Assembly: GCF_010093535.1 (NCBI RefSeq)
Contig: NW_022985167.1
Location: forward strand, 911,335-975,334
From: Lindgomyces ingoldianus
Lineage: Eukaryota > Ascomycota > Dothideomycetes > Pleosporales > Lindgomycetaceae
Length of the DNA stretch: 64,000 bases
Direction of reading: 5' to 3'
The stretch's first letter is position 1; every line of letters begins with the position of its first letter. This document shows, in pieces, positions 33,797-46,347 of the stretch. The notes beneath the pieces were generated by a model. It had not been told where the DNA came from and did not search any database. It was given only the letters and a program-made list of their open reading frames with translations. The translations under genes were made by a program, and so were the position numbers.

Positions 33797-36700
33797 CAGA
33801 ACTTCTAAAACTTCTAAGCTAATTAAAACTTTTAAGAACTTCTAGGAACTTTTAAACTAATTAGAACACACTAAACAGAAAAGAGGCAATTCTGTTCTAA
33901 AGGTCTAAGAGAAAATAGTAGTTATTTATGTGTATCTTAATTTATTTATTAGCTATTAGCGTTGCTATCTTTAACAGTGTACTTTACCCCCTAATACTGT
34001 GTTAAAATTTTTAAAATTATTATTACTATAAAGCGCTTGTTCTACTCTATAATATATATTAAATATAGACAATGCTAGCACTCTATCTAACGCGCTAGTA
34101 GACGCACTAGCAGACGCGCTAACTATAGCTCTATTTAGCAACTCCTTCTTATTATTAAGCTTACTTTTTAGGCTTTTTTAGCTAACAAGTAACCCTCTAA
34201 TTAAATAAAATAAAGATACATTTATGCTAGATTAACTTATAAACTATAATAATAATGTAGGTGCCTCTAGCAACCTTACCTAGGCAGGCAGGATCTCTAG
34301 CGCCTCTACGCAGCGTTGTAGTCCTATGTTGCAGCATAAGAAGTTACAGTACATAGTAGACATGTTGCAGACTATCTAATAAAGCTTTTAAGACTTTATG
34401 CTAGAATAAGTAGATAATAGAAAGGACAATACACTTCTTTAGCATTACTAGTATTATAAGGCGCGTAATAAGCAGCGCGTGCTAAAGACTTTAATAGACT
34501 TACTTTTTAAAATAAAAGTTTTTTATATAAAGAATGTAATAAATTATTACACTTTAAAGCTAAATTAGCTAGTATAAAAGATATACTTTAAGAATTTTAA
34601 TTCTAATATAGATATATTAACACTTAACTTTAATAATGCTAGTTAAACTATTTAGAATTAAGCGCTAACTTAGTATAACTTTATTATAAGCATATTATGT
34701 AATTTACGCTAGGGATATGTAAGCTACTAGAGTGCTAACAAGTCTAATGTAATTAAGAAGCGTGTGTTTACTATTACTAGTATTATATACTTCTTTTAGG
34801 CTAAGAAGAGATTAAACACTTTAGCATCTATGCTAGATGCTTATTTTATTAGGTTTAGAATAAAGTGTTACGTAATTAAAGTCTTAAGTAGACTTAAGTT
34901 ATGTTATTTATATTATTACACTAATAAGCTAATAAATAAAGTTATAGAAAAAGCTTAAGTATATATACTATCTAGTACTTTTAATACTTCTAAAACTTCT
35001 AAAACTTTTAGAACTTCTAGAACTTCTAAAATTACTTATAAACCTTTAGGCTAATAAGAACTAATAGTGCTAAGAAAAATAAATTATAAGTTCTTATAAA
35101 GGACTTAAAGCTAGTACTTACATATAATAACATTAACTTTATAGATTACACGCGCTATAAGGAGGCAGGCTATATAGCTACTATGCAAAGCATAATAAAC
35201 GCTGTAGCTATTTTAGCTTCTAAGCTACCTAAGTCTAGTCTTACTTAGTCTATGCACAACCTAGCAGTTCCTCTAGATTTTAAGAACATTGTACTTAGCC
35301 CTAGATTAGATAAGCTAGATAGTATTAATAATAACATATTTTAGAGTCTTATTACTAATTTAATTAAGTGTCTCTACTTAGGAGCTATATTACATGTCTT
35401 TAGCAGCAGAGCATTCTCTAAATACCTAGCATTTCTTATTTTAGACTGCTTACCCTTAGTTAAGACTAAGTATTATTAGTTAAGTGCTATATTTAATAAA
35501 AAAGGGTCTATTAGTAGGACTTATAAAGTTTATAATACTATTTAGCTAGATTAATTTAGTCTAAACACACTTAACAACTTTACTAATATTTCTAGTAATA
35601 ATTTTAATAATTACTTTTAGTTGTGCTATAGTAATTAGCTTATAGTGTGTAATATTTACTTAATATAAAGTAAATAGGTTTAAGTAACTTAACTATATAA
35701 TAAAAAGTAGTAGTTGCTTAGTGTTCCTGCATAGTTTTATATGCAGATAAACTTTTTATTAACTATTAGCTAGACGCATTAAAGCCTAGTTATAGTAAAC
35801 AAGGTTGTACACTATACTATTAAGTTAGATGTTATTATGTAGTGTTAAACATAGCTTACTTAGAACAATAGTAAATACTATCTACTAGAACTATTAGTTA
35901 TTTAGAGGTTTACATTCTATGTTACTACACTATTCTATACTACTATGTAACACTAACACCTTCTTCTAGAACATATAACTAATAAGTTCTTTTTAAAGCG
36001 CCTTAGTTATATAAAGAACACTATTAAAGATCTTTTAGTAAATAATTTTTTATAGTTAGTTAAAAACATACACACTATTGCCTTTAGGCGTTAGGTGTAG
36101 GGTTCTAGCGCTAGTGTAGATAATGTTAAGTTCTGTACTATATATTACATGCTCTAGAAGATTAAGCTCTTCCTTATAGTACACTATGCTATTAGGTACA
36201 GTAATATTAGCATGTTATAACACTTTATAGATTCTTTTATTATTATTTTCTTTAGCGCTAGGCAGATAAATTATAGCTAAGAAATGCTTTAGTATTACTA
36301 GCTTCTCTTGCTAGCTAACACTGCAGAGTTACAGCATGCCATCCTTGCATTTAGTCTTATAAACTAGTATAGACAGGAAAACACTTTTAAGCTAATTAAT
36401 TTAGGCCTAGAGCATTTTAACTATAGCTATAAAATTAATTTAAAAAACTATAAAAACTTTATATATAATATTAATTAAATGTTTAACTAGACTTGCCTTT
36501 ATAATATTTAGGTAAGAAAAGTGTAGATAGTGTTAGAGGAGGTCTTTAGTAAGAATATACCTAGTAGTTATACTTTTACTATTACTATTTAAAACATGTT
36601 CTTCTTAGCTTAAACACTTATTATAAATAAATTAGCAGCGCTTTAAAACTTAAATAATTTAGTAAGCTATAAGTTTTTTAACTTATTTAATATATACACT

Positions 36701-36959
36701 GCTAAGATAAATATGCTTAAGGTAGAAGTTAATAAATTTAACTGCGCGCATGTGCAGCTTTAAGGCTCTATAGACCTTCTATATCTAACTGCCTAACCTA
36801 ATACTACAGATAATTCTAAGTTTGCTAATATTACTAAGTACGCGCACACAGTTAGAGATAAGTTTAATGTAATTATAGACCTAGTAATTGCTAGTAGTGC
36901 TACTAATTAGATTAGAAGCTAACAGAAGTTCTAATAATTAATAGCCTTTTATAATTACA

Positions 36960-37165
36960 TTAAAAGTTTTTAGGAGTCTATAGAAGTTTCCTAGAGTCTA
37001 CAGAAGTTTCTAGGAGTCTACAGAAGTTTCTAGGAGTCTACAGAAGTTTCTAGGAGTCTACAGAAGTTTCTAGGAGTCTATAGAAGTTTCTAGGAGTCTA
37101 CAGAAGTTTCTAGGAGTCTACAGAAGTTTCTAGAAGTCTGTAGAAGTTTGTACAAGTTTGCAGGA
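36960..37165. repeat. Tandem 20-bp repeat, about nine units
   Basis: The unit aagtttctaggagtctacag recurs head to tail with few changes, then decays into gtagaagtttgtacaagttt. Confidence 0.9.
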
Positions 37166-37239
37166 GTTTATAGACAGTAGAATTATAAAGTTATATATAA
37201 CATTAAAAAAGCCTATCTATAGGCATTCCTTAAAGCGCT

Positions 37240-37755
37240 TCTATTAAAGTGTTTTTATTAAAGTATTTTAATCCTAGTATTTTTATAAAGCTATGTCTAT
37301 TAAACTGCGTCTATTAAACTATGTTTATTAAAGTGTGTTTATTAAACTATGTCTATTAAAGTATATCTATTAAAGTGTTTTTATCCTAGCATTTCTATAA
37401 AGCTATGTCTATTAAACTATGTTTATTAGACTATGTCTATTAAAGTGTGTCTATTAAAGCGTTTTTATCTTAGTATTTTTATAAAGCTATGTCTATTAAA
37501 CTGCGTCTATTAGACTATGTTTATTAAAGTGTTTTTATTCTAGTATTTTTATAAAGCTATATCTATTAAACTATGTTTATTAAATTATGTTTATTAAAGT
37601 GTGTTTATTAAACTATGTCTATTAAAGTATGTTTATTAAAGCATGTTTATTAAAGTATTTCTATTCTAGCATTTTTATAAAGCTATATCTATTAAACTGC
37701 GTCTATTAGACTATGTCTATTAAACTATGTCTATTAAACTATTTTTATTAACTAG
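37240..37755. repeat. Array of short ctattaaa-type repeats
   Basis: Units of about 14 bp (tctattaaactatg, tctattaaagtgtt) alternate with atttttataaagctatg spacers over about 500 bp. This is a degenerate minisatellite. Confidence 0.85.
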
Positions 37756-38319
37756 GTAGCTTATAAGTTAAAGTTGTTATATACATTACATGTATAACTG
37801 CCTAAATATAAAGTAGCGTTAGCATAAAAGTTTCTGCCTAGTATAAGTGTAAAGTATGTAGCGTTACTGTAGTATAAAGCAGCGTCTATAATAAAAATAT
37901 TATAAGCGCTAAAGTTATTATTATAAGATAGGTACGCTAGTATAATATTTATCTACTCTAAGCTTATCTATAAGTTTTAGAAGATTATTACTAATTAGAC
38001 ATACTAGCGCACAAGCTGCTCTACCTCTTATTTAATAGTAAAGTAGTAATAGTAAATATTATAAGCACTATGTCTACTACTTCTACTATTATACTTATTA
38101 GAATACCTATTGCTGTTGCTATAGTAAAAGCTATATTTACTATATATGTAAAAGTTAAACACTATTTTAGTATAAGTAAAAGTTAAGCTAGAAGCTGTGT
38201 AAGTATTAGTTAAATGCTAGTAGTTAAAGTAGTATAGTTTAAACTTTAAACTTTAAAGAAACTAAGGCTTAGACTAACTATCTTTAAGCTGCTAAAAATA
38301 TAAGCTATCTTAATAAGCC

Positions 38320-39150
38320 TTACTTTAAGGCCTTTCTAGAACACTAGCTAAAGCTAGCATAAAGTTAAAGCTTAGACAGTAAGGGACACTTTACTAAGTT
38401 AACTTAACCTTAACACTCTAGCGTTCTTTTTTATATAGTACTTAGAGCTACTCTAAAGACAGTTTAAAGCTACTGTAATAAAAGTGTACATAAAAGTTAT
38501 TATATATTAATATTATTTTACTAAGCCTTATTACTTAGATTTTTTTAAGACACTAGCTAAAGCTAGCACAAGGTTAAAACCTAGATAGTAAGAGACACTT
38601 TACTAAGTTAACCTAACCCTTACACTTTAGTGTCCTTTTCTATATAGTACTTAGAGCTACTTTAAAGACAGTTTAAAGCTGCTATAATAAAGGTGTATAT
38701 AAAAGTTATTATATATTAACATTACTTTACTAAGCCTTATTACCTAGATTTTTTTAAGATACTAGCTAAAGCTAGTATAAGGTTAAAACCTAGGTAGTAA
38801 GAGATGCTTTACTAAGTTAACCTAACTCTAACACTCTAGTGTCCTTTTTTATATAGTACTTAAAGCTACTCTAGAGACAGTTTAAAGCTGCTATAATAAA
38901 AGTGTATATAAAAGTTATTATATATTAATATTATCTTACTAAGCTTTATTACTTAGATCCTTTTAAGACACTAGCTAAAGCTAGTATAAGGTTAAAACCT
39001 AAATAGCAAGGGACGCTTTACTAAGTTAACTTAACTCTAACACTCTAGCGTCCTTTTTTATATAGTACTTAGAGCTACTTTAGAGACAGTTTAAAGCTAC
39101 TGCAGTAAAAACATATATAAAGGTTATTATTTATTAATACCTAATACCTA
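38320..39150. repeat. Four tandem units of about 209 bp
   Basis: The marker ctagctaaagctag occurs near 38344, 38553, 38761 and 38971, each in the same long context (ggttaaaacctagatagtaa, tttactaagttaac, ttatatagtacttagagcta). The spacing is 208-210 bp. The copies differ mainly by C/T and G/A changes. Confidence 0.85.
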
Positions 39151-39654
39151 TTACATAGTAATGCTGCTAGCACCCCTAAAAAGTAGAGAAAAGAGTAGCC
39201 CTTTTAGTGCTAAGAGATAATACCCTATCTTTTTAGGTCTAGAAGGTAGTTTTACCTGCAGGTCCTTTTTACAGCAGGTTAATAATATGTAACTACTCTT
39301 ATAAGAGTTAGCATAATAATAAGCATAAGTTAATTTAGTATGCTTAACTTATAACTTAGTGTTATTAAAATAACACTAGCACTTTTAACTTTTTTTTTAA
39401 TAGTAAGTGCACTGCTAATTACTTAGTAACTACTTACTTAACTTTATCTCTATAATTTAGCCTATATAACTATAAACTGCGTCTGCCTTCTTTTATAAAG
39501 TAGACCTTATAGCCTTTAGAGTAAACTATAACCTACTATTCTTCTAGTAAACATAATGTTTACTAGTAGGCTAGTTAGCCTAAGCTTATAGCTAGTAAAT
39601 AAGGTTTACTTGTTAACCTTAGGTGTAGTATCTTTGCAAGCTAGGCACAGGCGC

Positions 39655-39905
39655 AGGCACTACCACAGTAGGGGGAGGAGGAGAGAGAAGGGGAGCAGCT
39701 AAAGAGGGAGGGTTGTCCTTAAACAGCTGCTAGACCTTGTTGTTGTTGTTATTATTATTATTAAAAGGCAGTAGAAAAAAAAGAAAAGGAGAAGGAAAAG
39801 AAGAAGAAGAAGAAGAAGGAGGAGGAGGAGGAGGAGGAGGGAGGCAGAGGCGGACAAGGAGGGTGGGAGGGAGGCGAAGGCAAGGGCGAGGGCGAGGGCA
39901 AGGGT
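39655..39905. repeat. Polypurine low-complexity tract
   Basis: The strand is almost entirely A and G with gaagaagaag, gaggaggagg and gcgagggcgagggc runs. It is an unusually GC- and purine-rich island inside AT-rich RIP sequence. It may have coded for Lys/Glu/Gly/Arg-rich low complexity in the element. Confidence 0.8.
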
Positions 39906-42900
39906 GATAGTAATAGCAGCTATACTAATATTAGCAACCTATGCTTTTAACTATAACTACTATAAAAACAGTAATAGTAACTAATAGCTTATAAAGAGTA
40001 GAAAATGCGCCTACTGTAGGTTACCTTACAGCTTAAAGCAGCAGCTACTGCTATAGCTTAATGTTTATTTTAAGTTATAAAACCTAGGGCTTTTAAGAAA
40101 GACTAAAAGTAAGGCATATTAATATTATAGTTAAAGTTAAACTTATAATATAGTGTTATTTATATTACTATTTATTAGTTACTAGTAAGTTACATGTGTT
40201 ATACTTTTACTACAGTAACTTTACTATATTTTTACTTTTACTAACTTCTAAAACTTCTGTAAACTCCTAGACTAATAAAGACCTTATAATGTATAGTACT
40301 TTTTTAAATTATAGAATACTCTAAAACTTTAGCTAACCTCTACTAATTAGATTACTATAAACTATAATTTTACTTTAAATATTTTAAATATTTTAAGTGC
40401 TTTAAAACTTCTACAAACTCTTAAGCTAACTAAGGCATAAAGTAAAAAATTAAAGCCCTTAAAAAAATGCTTAGGCTAATAATATAATTTATAACATATT
40501 AAATAGCTTTTTTTTTTTATTAGTTATATATTACACTTTTTTACTCTAGAATACTAGTAAGAAACTAAAGACTTTTTTTTAGTAATATAATATATTTCTA
40601 TTTATATCTACTAATGCTGCCTAGAGTTGCAATAGTGTAGTGTTTACAGCTGCTTTATATATATATAGCTTGTTTTACCTACTGCAACTTACATTATTGT
40701 GTACTATTACTAGCAAACTCTTGTCTTTTAGGGGCTCTAGCTAACTAGATTAACTAGTGCTAGCAGTTAGCGTTACTAGCTTAATATTAGCCTACTTTTA
40801 AACATCCTAAAGAACCTAGACTACATGCTAAAAAAAGTTATTTATAAGACTTTATAAATATATAACTTTTTAAATAAGGCTTAATATAATTATATAAATA
40901 ACACTACATAATGTGTTGTTTAAAAGTAGTATTTTTAGTATAGTTAAGGTAAAGGCACTTACAGTTATACAGGTATTGTCTAATATAACTAGCTAGAGGA
41001 CAACGCGGCCACTAGAGGATGCAGATGCAGCCTACAGTGTACGTTGCAGTGCTACCTTTTTAGCAAAAGCGTTATTCTATTAATAGATTTAAGTAATGTA
41101 ATTTACGCTTAAATCCTCTATAGATAATAAAGTATAGACTTAACTAGATTTATCTTACTTTACACACTAGTGTTATAGCTTTTTCTTATAATAGACTAAA
41201 CATATGTTTATAAACGCTACTATGCCTAAAAGTACATTATAAAGTGCTTTAGCATTAGTTCTAAAATGTTTTTAACTAAATATAAATAGAATATACTTAT
41301 ATATTTTATTAACTATAAGATTTACTTTAATAGTATACTTAATTTTATAGTATTATAATAGCTCTTATTACAAGCATGTTCTTATATACATAAATAAAAG
41401 CAAAGGTGCTTAACATGTAGAGTTACTATAGTGTCTCTCTACCTAGATTCTAGCCTACTTATTAAAAGTAATAAGTATAAAGGTAAAAAGTGTGCTTATT
41501 TTTAAAGCAGAAACTACACTTAGAGGCTTTAGCAGTAGTGTAGCTAGCAGAAGAAGTGCAATGTTGCACTTTAAACAGTAGGAACCTAGTATAATAACAG
41601 ATCTGTCTTTTAAAAGAACATTATACTTCCCTAGTTAAAACAGAATACTCTTGTAGTAATATAAACTATTAGCTATATTAATCTAGTAATTGCCTATGTT
41701 TGCCTAGGCCTATATATTAGACTTTGTCTAATATCTAGTAGAAAGCTAGTCTAACTTAGCAGTTTCTTAGCTAGACTTTTATAAGTAGACACTATTTATG
41801 TTACTAGTATTACCTAGTGTAAAGCTTTAAGCTAATTAACTATATACCTTTACTTAATTAACTAGTAACTAATTCTATGCTATTTTTCTTTTTAAAGGCT
41901 GTTTATTCTGTTTAGGGTAAAGTAGTAAAACGCCTAGTTTATATAAACTCTTAGAGTTAAATAACTAATATAGTAGAAATATATACATAGTACTTAATTA
42001 ACTAAGTGCGCGTCTACTGCGCCTAGCACGCTGCTAGAGATCTAAAAGGCTCTTTATAATTAAAAACTTTTAGTATATAACGCAGTTAACATTAAGGATA
42101 TTAATACCTATACCTAGCAAAGTAGTAGCTACTATAATTTAGATATAAAATGTTAGCTTTTTAAACTTAGAATAACACTTGTTCTAGTTATATTTTTACA
42201 CATTTATAGTAAATGTCTCTACTATGTTATACACACACTGTAGACTATTATTAATATTAGTTATATACTAGTTATAAGGTTCTAGTCCTTTTATTAAATA
42301 AAAGAGCATTAAGTAAAACTACACTGCAGCTAACTAAATAGATATATACTTATTAATAAATATAACTATTTTAGAGATTTTTTTAGAATTAGTACACCTA
42401 CTTAAGACGCTTTCTTTTAAAAGAAAATAAAGACTATTTTATAAGTTAACTTTACTTTATAGTAAAGAAACTACTAAAATAGTAATATTAGAGTAATTAA
42501 CTAATATACAAATAACTTTAGTTTAGTACATATAGTAGCCTAGCAGACAGAAACTAGCGTAGCGTAAAACTGCATTCTCTATAGTACTGTCTAATGTAGT
42601 AGAATAGGTAAACTAGACAACATTCTTTTAAAGTATAACTTATAGTTAACCTAGTATTATAAACATAAGTTAAAACTTTTTTTAGTTTAATATAAAATAA
42701 CATTTATTAATAGCTACTAATCTAATCTAAAACTATAACTTTAAATTCTTTAGAATGTCCTAGAAAGCTTTACTAGAAGCCTGCTTTAGCCTTATAAGTA
42801 GATAAGTAAATTTTTTATTAGGTAAATAGTTCCTACTAACTAGCCCTACTCTACACATTAATAATACATAGCTTAGATCTTTTTAGTTGTTATATATTGT

Positions 42901-43374
42901 CTAGCTACTTGTCTTTAAGCTTATTTAGTAAAATAATCTAGATAGTAATTTTAGCAGTTAACACTAAATAAGTGTAAAAAATTATGCTCTTGCTAAAACT
43001 AGTCTAGGTAATTAAAAAAGTATCTTTATAGTTAAATATTAGTTGCCTTAAAGTATAGACTTACTTATTATATAGTAATAGGCTACTATTATTAGCGCCT
43101 ATTATTTTTTCTTTATAAAGAATCTATGTAAGACACGCGCAGAGAACGTTCTTCTAGAATTTAATATTATAGACATCCTTAGCTACTAAGATAAAGCTAA
43201 GAAGATTCTTTAACTTTATAAATAAGATAAGATTAATTTAAAGCTAAAAGCTTAAAGAAATAGGGCTTTAACTTATTATATTTAAAGCATTCTAGTGTCC
43301 CTACTCTTTCTTACTTCTTTGCTATTTTAAACGCCTATTTTCTTTTTTCTTAACTTTTTTTTTTACTATACTTT

Positions 43375-43470
43375 AAAAGTTTCTAGAAGTCCCTAGAAGT
43401 CTCTAGAAGTTCTTAAAAGTTTTTAGAAGTTCTTAGAAGTTCCTAGAAGTTCTTAAAAGTTCTTTAAAAG
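43375..43470. repeat. Tandem agaagttcct-type repeats
   Basis: About ten units of ctagaagttc / ttagaagttc follow one another. The same wording occurs at 34980-35045 and at both inverted ends of the element. Confidence 0.8.
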
Positions 43471-44087
43471 CATAGAATCTCTAACACCTTTCTTATTAAC
43501 TAGGTTATATAATGTAGTAAGTTAAGCATAAGTGTACTAATAACTGCAACTGCACACCTACGCCTGTTTACACTAAAGTTTTAATTACAGAAGGCAATAA
43601 AGAAGGCATGTGTGCCTTAGCTTCTGCAGTTATAAAGGGATACAACGCGTAGTGTTAACAGGAGTAATAAAATAAAGATAAATAGTTAATAGCTAGGACA
43701 CATAACATATTAAAAACATGTTTAATAATGTACTTTACTCTTTAAACAGTGTTAGATATGTTTTAAAATGTACTTATTATAAAAATAAATACCTTTATTT
43801 TTAATTACATTAAACATTTTAATAAATACTAATGCTAGTGTAGTGCTATTGCATAATTTAATAGATTTGTAAACTAAGATATATACAAACTTGCTCTATT
43901 TCTTCTTAAACGCTCTGCAGATAATTTTGCGTGTTATTAGTAATTAGCCTCTAATTAGCCTAGAAGACCCTAGAAGTTTTAATTAGCTTAGAAGTTTTAG
44001 AAGTTTTGTCTAATCTAAAATAGTATTAGTGCAAAATCATCTGTGGGGCGGCTGACTCGTGAGATAAATCTTACTGACCATAATTAG

Positions 44088-46061
44088 CAACATGTCTCAC
44101 CAGAGCAAAAGCAGCACACCAAGGTTTTTAACACAAACAGCGCCCCGTACGCGAAGCTGAGGACTGAACCTGACCAGCTGGACTTCAAGGACTTAGCAAA
44201 TTCAGTCTCTCTTGGTACTGTAACTGGGCCCCACGAACAGCAGGCTTGGCAACTACTTTCTCTTCTATTTGACGGCGACGACCGGCCTTCTGTGGCCCGA
44301 GAAGAGTTTGACCAGTATAGAGCTCGGTGTCGCAAAGAGAAGCTGTCTGAATTTTGGAAATCGCTTGTATATGAAGATGCACAAAGGCATGCGAAGGAAG
44401 CACAGACGGCAGAGGAGAAAGCCATCGCCTTCCTCAGCTGCAACTCCGTTGACGACGCCTGCCATGCTCTCCTAAAAGGCCTCGACCTTCGCCTTTCTAC
44501 TATTGTTGCCCAGATTGGCGGTGATGAGGCGATGCGTCAAGATATGACTTCGCAGATTGAGGAATGGCGGCGAATGGATGTACTTTCCGAGATGGATGAG
44601 GCTGTGCGTACGCTGTATGAGCTGATCGCTGGCAACTGCGCTCAGTCGGAAGGCAAAATTGGAGGCGGTCGCGAAAACAAAGCTCTCACCTTCAATATCT
44701 GCAGCCACTTCAAACTTGACTGGCGCCGCGCTTTCGGCCTCCGTCTTTGGTATGGCACAAAGGCTGATGAACCCATTGAGATGGCCGTCGCCCAGTTCGC
44801 GGATGCTCTCCAGTTTGGAAAAGAAGATGTGAAGCCCAAGCCCTGGTTTGTTGAACAAGAGCTAGATATGGGATGGGACGACCCCGAGAAGGACAACCGG
44901 GAAGACCTGCTCTGGGGGATTCTGAAGCTCTATGCTTCTTCAAGGCTAGAGTTGGCCGCAAATGTTGAAGATATCCTAGCCCCAGAGAACGTCTCTGGTC
45001 ACCCACTCAACGCCCGCCTGTCTTTCCAGCTCTTTCAGCTGTTCAAGTCTCGCCAGGATGATTACCGGGAAGATACTGAGCGCATCATAGGCATGCCAGC
45101 TGTCCGCAACGCCAGAGGTCAACCGTCGTCGCTCCTCTCCTCTACCGCGTCAACAACGGACAGGGACGACCAGGCAGACGACCCGCTCATTGAGCTTGGC
45201 GACAAACTCACTATCACCTATGCAGCGTCCTTGCATACCCCGGAACACTGGACGACGGCCGTCTGGGTCTACGCTCACCTGTCCAGCCCGGCTATGCGCT
45301 CGCATTGCATCCGTTCCCTTCTCACCCAATTCTCAAACACGTACTCTCTTACCGATACAGACCCCACCTCCAAGTACCTCTCTAGTGAACTCCTCATCCC
45401 GCACACCTGGATGCATGCTGCCGCTGCCCTCCAATCCAAGACCGAAGGCGATGCCCTCCGCCAAGCTATGCACCTCATTAAGGCAGATGAGCTAGAGGAA
45501 GCGCACGAAGTCCTGTGCCGCAGCGTCGGCCCAGACTCCGTCATCTCACGAGACTACGACGCCCTTCGGGAGCTCATGGGTGGGTTCTTTGGCACGCCTA
45601 CTAATAGTCCCACATCTGAACGCGGACGCGCGGGTAAACGTCACATCAAGGAGCCCGTGCCAGGCTGGAACCAAGGCGGCCAGATCTACTTCGACTATAT
45701 CGAGCTGATTGATCTCACGGGTCAGTGCTCGACGTACCGTGTGGACGAGGAGCTCAATCAGCAGATTGGAGCTTTGCTGGCCCAGTTGCAACGCGCGCTG
45801 GAAGTAGTGGCGAGGGATAGGTGGGAGGGTATAGGGTTGGAGGAACGGGCTGCACTGGCTGAGATTGCAGGGACGGTAGCGAATCTCAGTTCGAGAAATA
45901 AGGCATGTAGCCTTCAGTTTTGGCTCTCGGTATATTAGCTAACCAGAAGATAGGCGAGCTCCCGCATCCTCAATCTGCCCCTCACGGAAGATCTGTGGCT
46001 AAAGCATTCGTGTGAGCTGAGTACCCAGTACTACCGCAATGTGATGGCGAGCGGCAAGTAG
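44088..46061 (+). pseudogene. NUP145: Nucleoporin NUP145 C-terminal (Nup96/Nup145C) fragment, 5' truncated
   Basis: Two exons, 44088-45902 and 45954-46061, encode about 640 residues of the Nup96 helical domain. Examples are KLSEFWKSLVYEDA, EKAIAFLSCNSVDDACHALL, LDWRRAFGLRLWYGTKADEP, PWFVE and the C-terminus RILNLPLTEDLWLKHSCEL. This domain is part of the Y-complex (Nup84 complex) scaffold of the nuclear pore. The frame is clean and normal in GC, without RIP stops. The 5' end fits an intron acceptor (attag at 44083-44087, with branch-like ttactgac before it). The FG-repeat and autoproteolytic parts expected upstream are absent, because transposon sequence begins about 50 bp further left. The last intron (51 nt) has a GC donor. 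It may be a duplicated fragment, or the gene was disrupted; NUP145 is normally essential, so a second copy is likely elsewhere. Confidence 0.85.
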
Positions 46062-46347
46062 GAATTGCTAGCGAGGAGGAATTGTGTGGCGTGTAGTACA
46101 AGGATGGCTATATGCATAGGTAGACCGCCGATGCTAGGGAATAGGATGTGGGTGAGATGTGAGACTTGTGGGAAGACGGGATGGATGCCACGGTGGAGTC
46201 AATGAACGTGAGTGATAGGTAGAGTGGCGTGTAGGATGCATTGATAGAGAAAATGGGTAATGGGTGGTGCTGTGGCGCGCATGCTGGGGTGAAAAGGGGA
46301 TCGATTCGATTCGGAACTTTTGTAGTATAGTAATCATTGGTTGGAAG
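46062..46347. other. 3' flank of the NUP145 fragment
   Basis: This is 286 bp of normal composition between the stop codon and the hAT insertion site, ending in the 8-bp duplication gttggaag (46340-46347). No gene is seen. Confidence 0.6.

Larger units (their letters stand above)
33797..44040 (+). mobile_element. Long RIP-degraded element with a DUF6589-like relic and tandem repeats
   Basis: The left end (aacttctaaaacttctaagc, from 33799) recurs inverted at the right end near 43960-44005, so the block is bounded by inverted repeats of at least 40 bp. The extreme left end is missing because the LTR/gap sits there. On the plus strand about 34330-36500 reads as a long frame broken only by TAA and TAG. 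Passages include HKKLQYIVDMLQTI and, near 36130-36430, IYYMLWKIKLFLIVHYAIRY-like and ANTAELQHAILAFSLIN. These remind me of the DUF6589 family found in fungal mobile elements. The second half (39.9-43.3 kb) is not recognised. The end beyond 44005 is set approximately. Confidence 0.5.

Noticed and set aside
36960..37165. Regularly spaced repeats suggesting a CRISPR array
   Set aside because: The 20-bp units are directly adjacent with no unique spacers, and this is fungal DNA; it is a minisatellite.
44059..44087. A complete 29-nt intron (gtgaga to attag) giving NUP145C an upstream exon
   Set aside because: It is too short for a fungal spliceosomal intron, and the sequence before it is transposon-derived; the donor is more likely lost.
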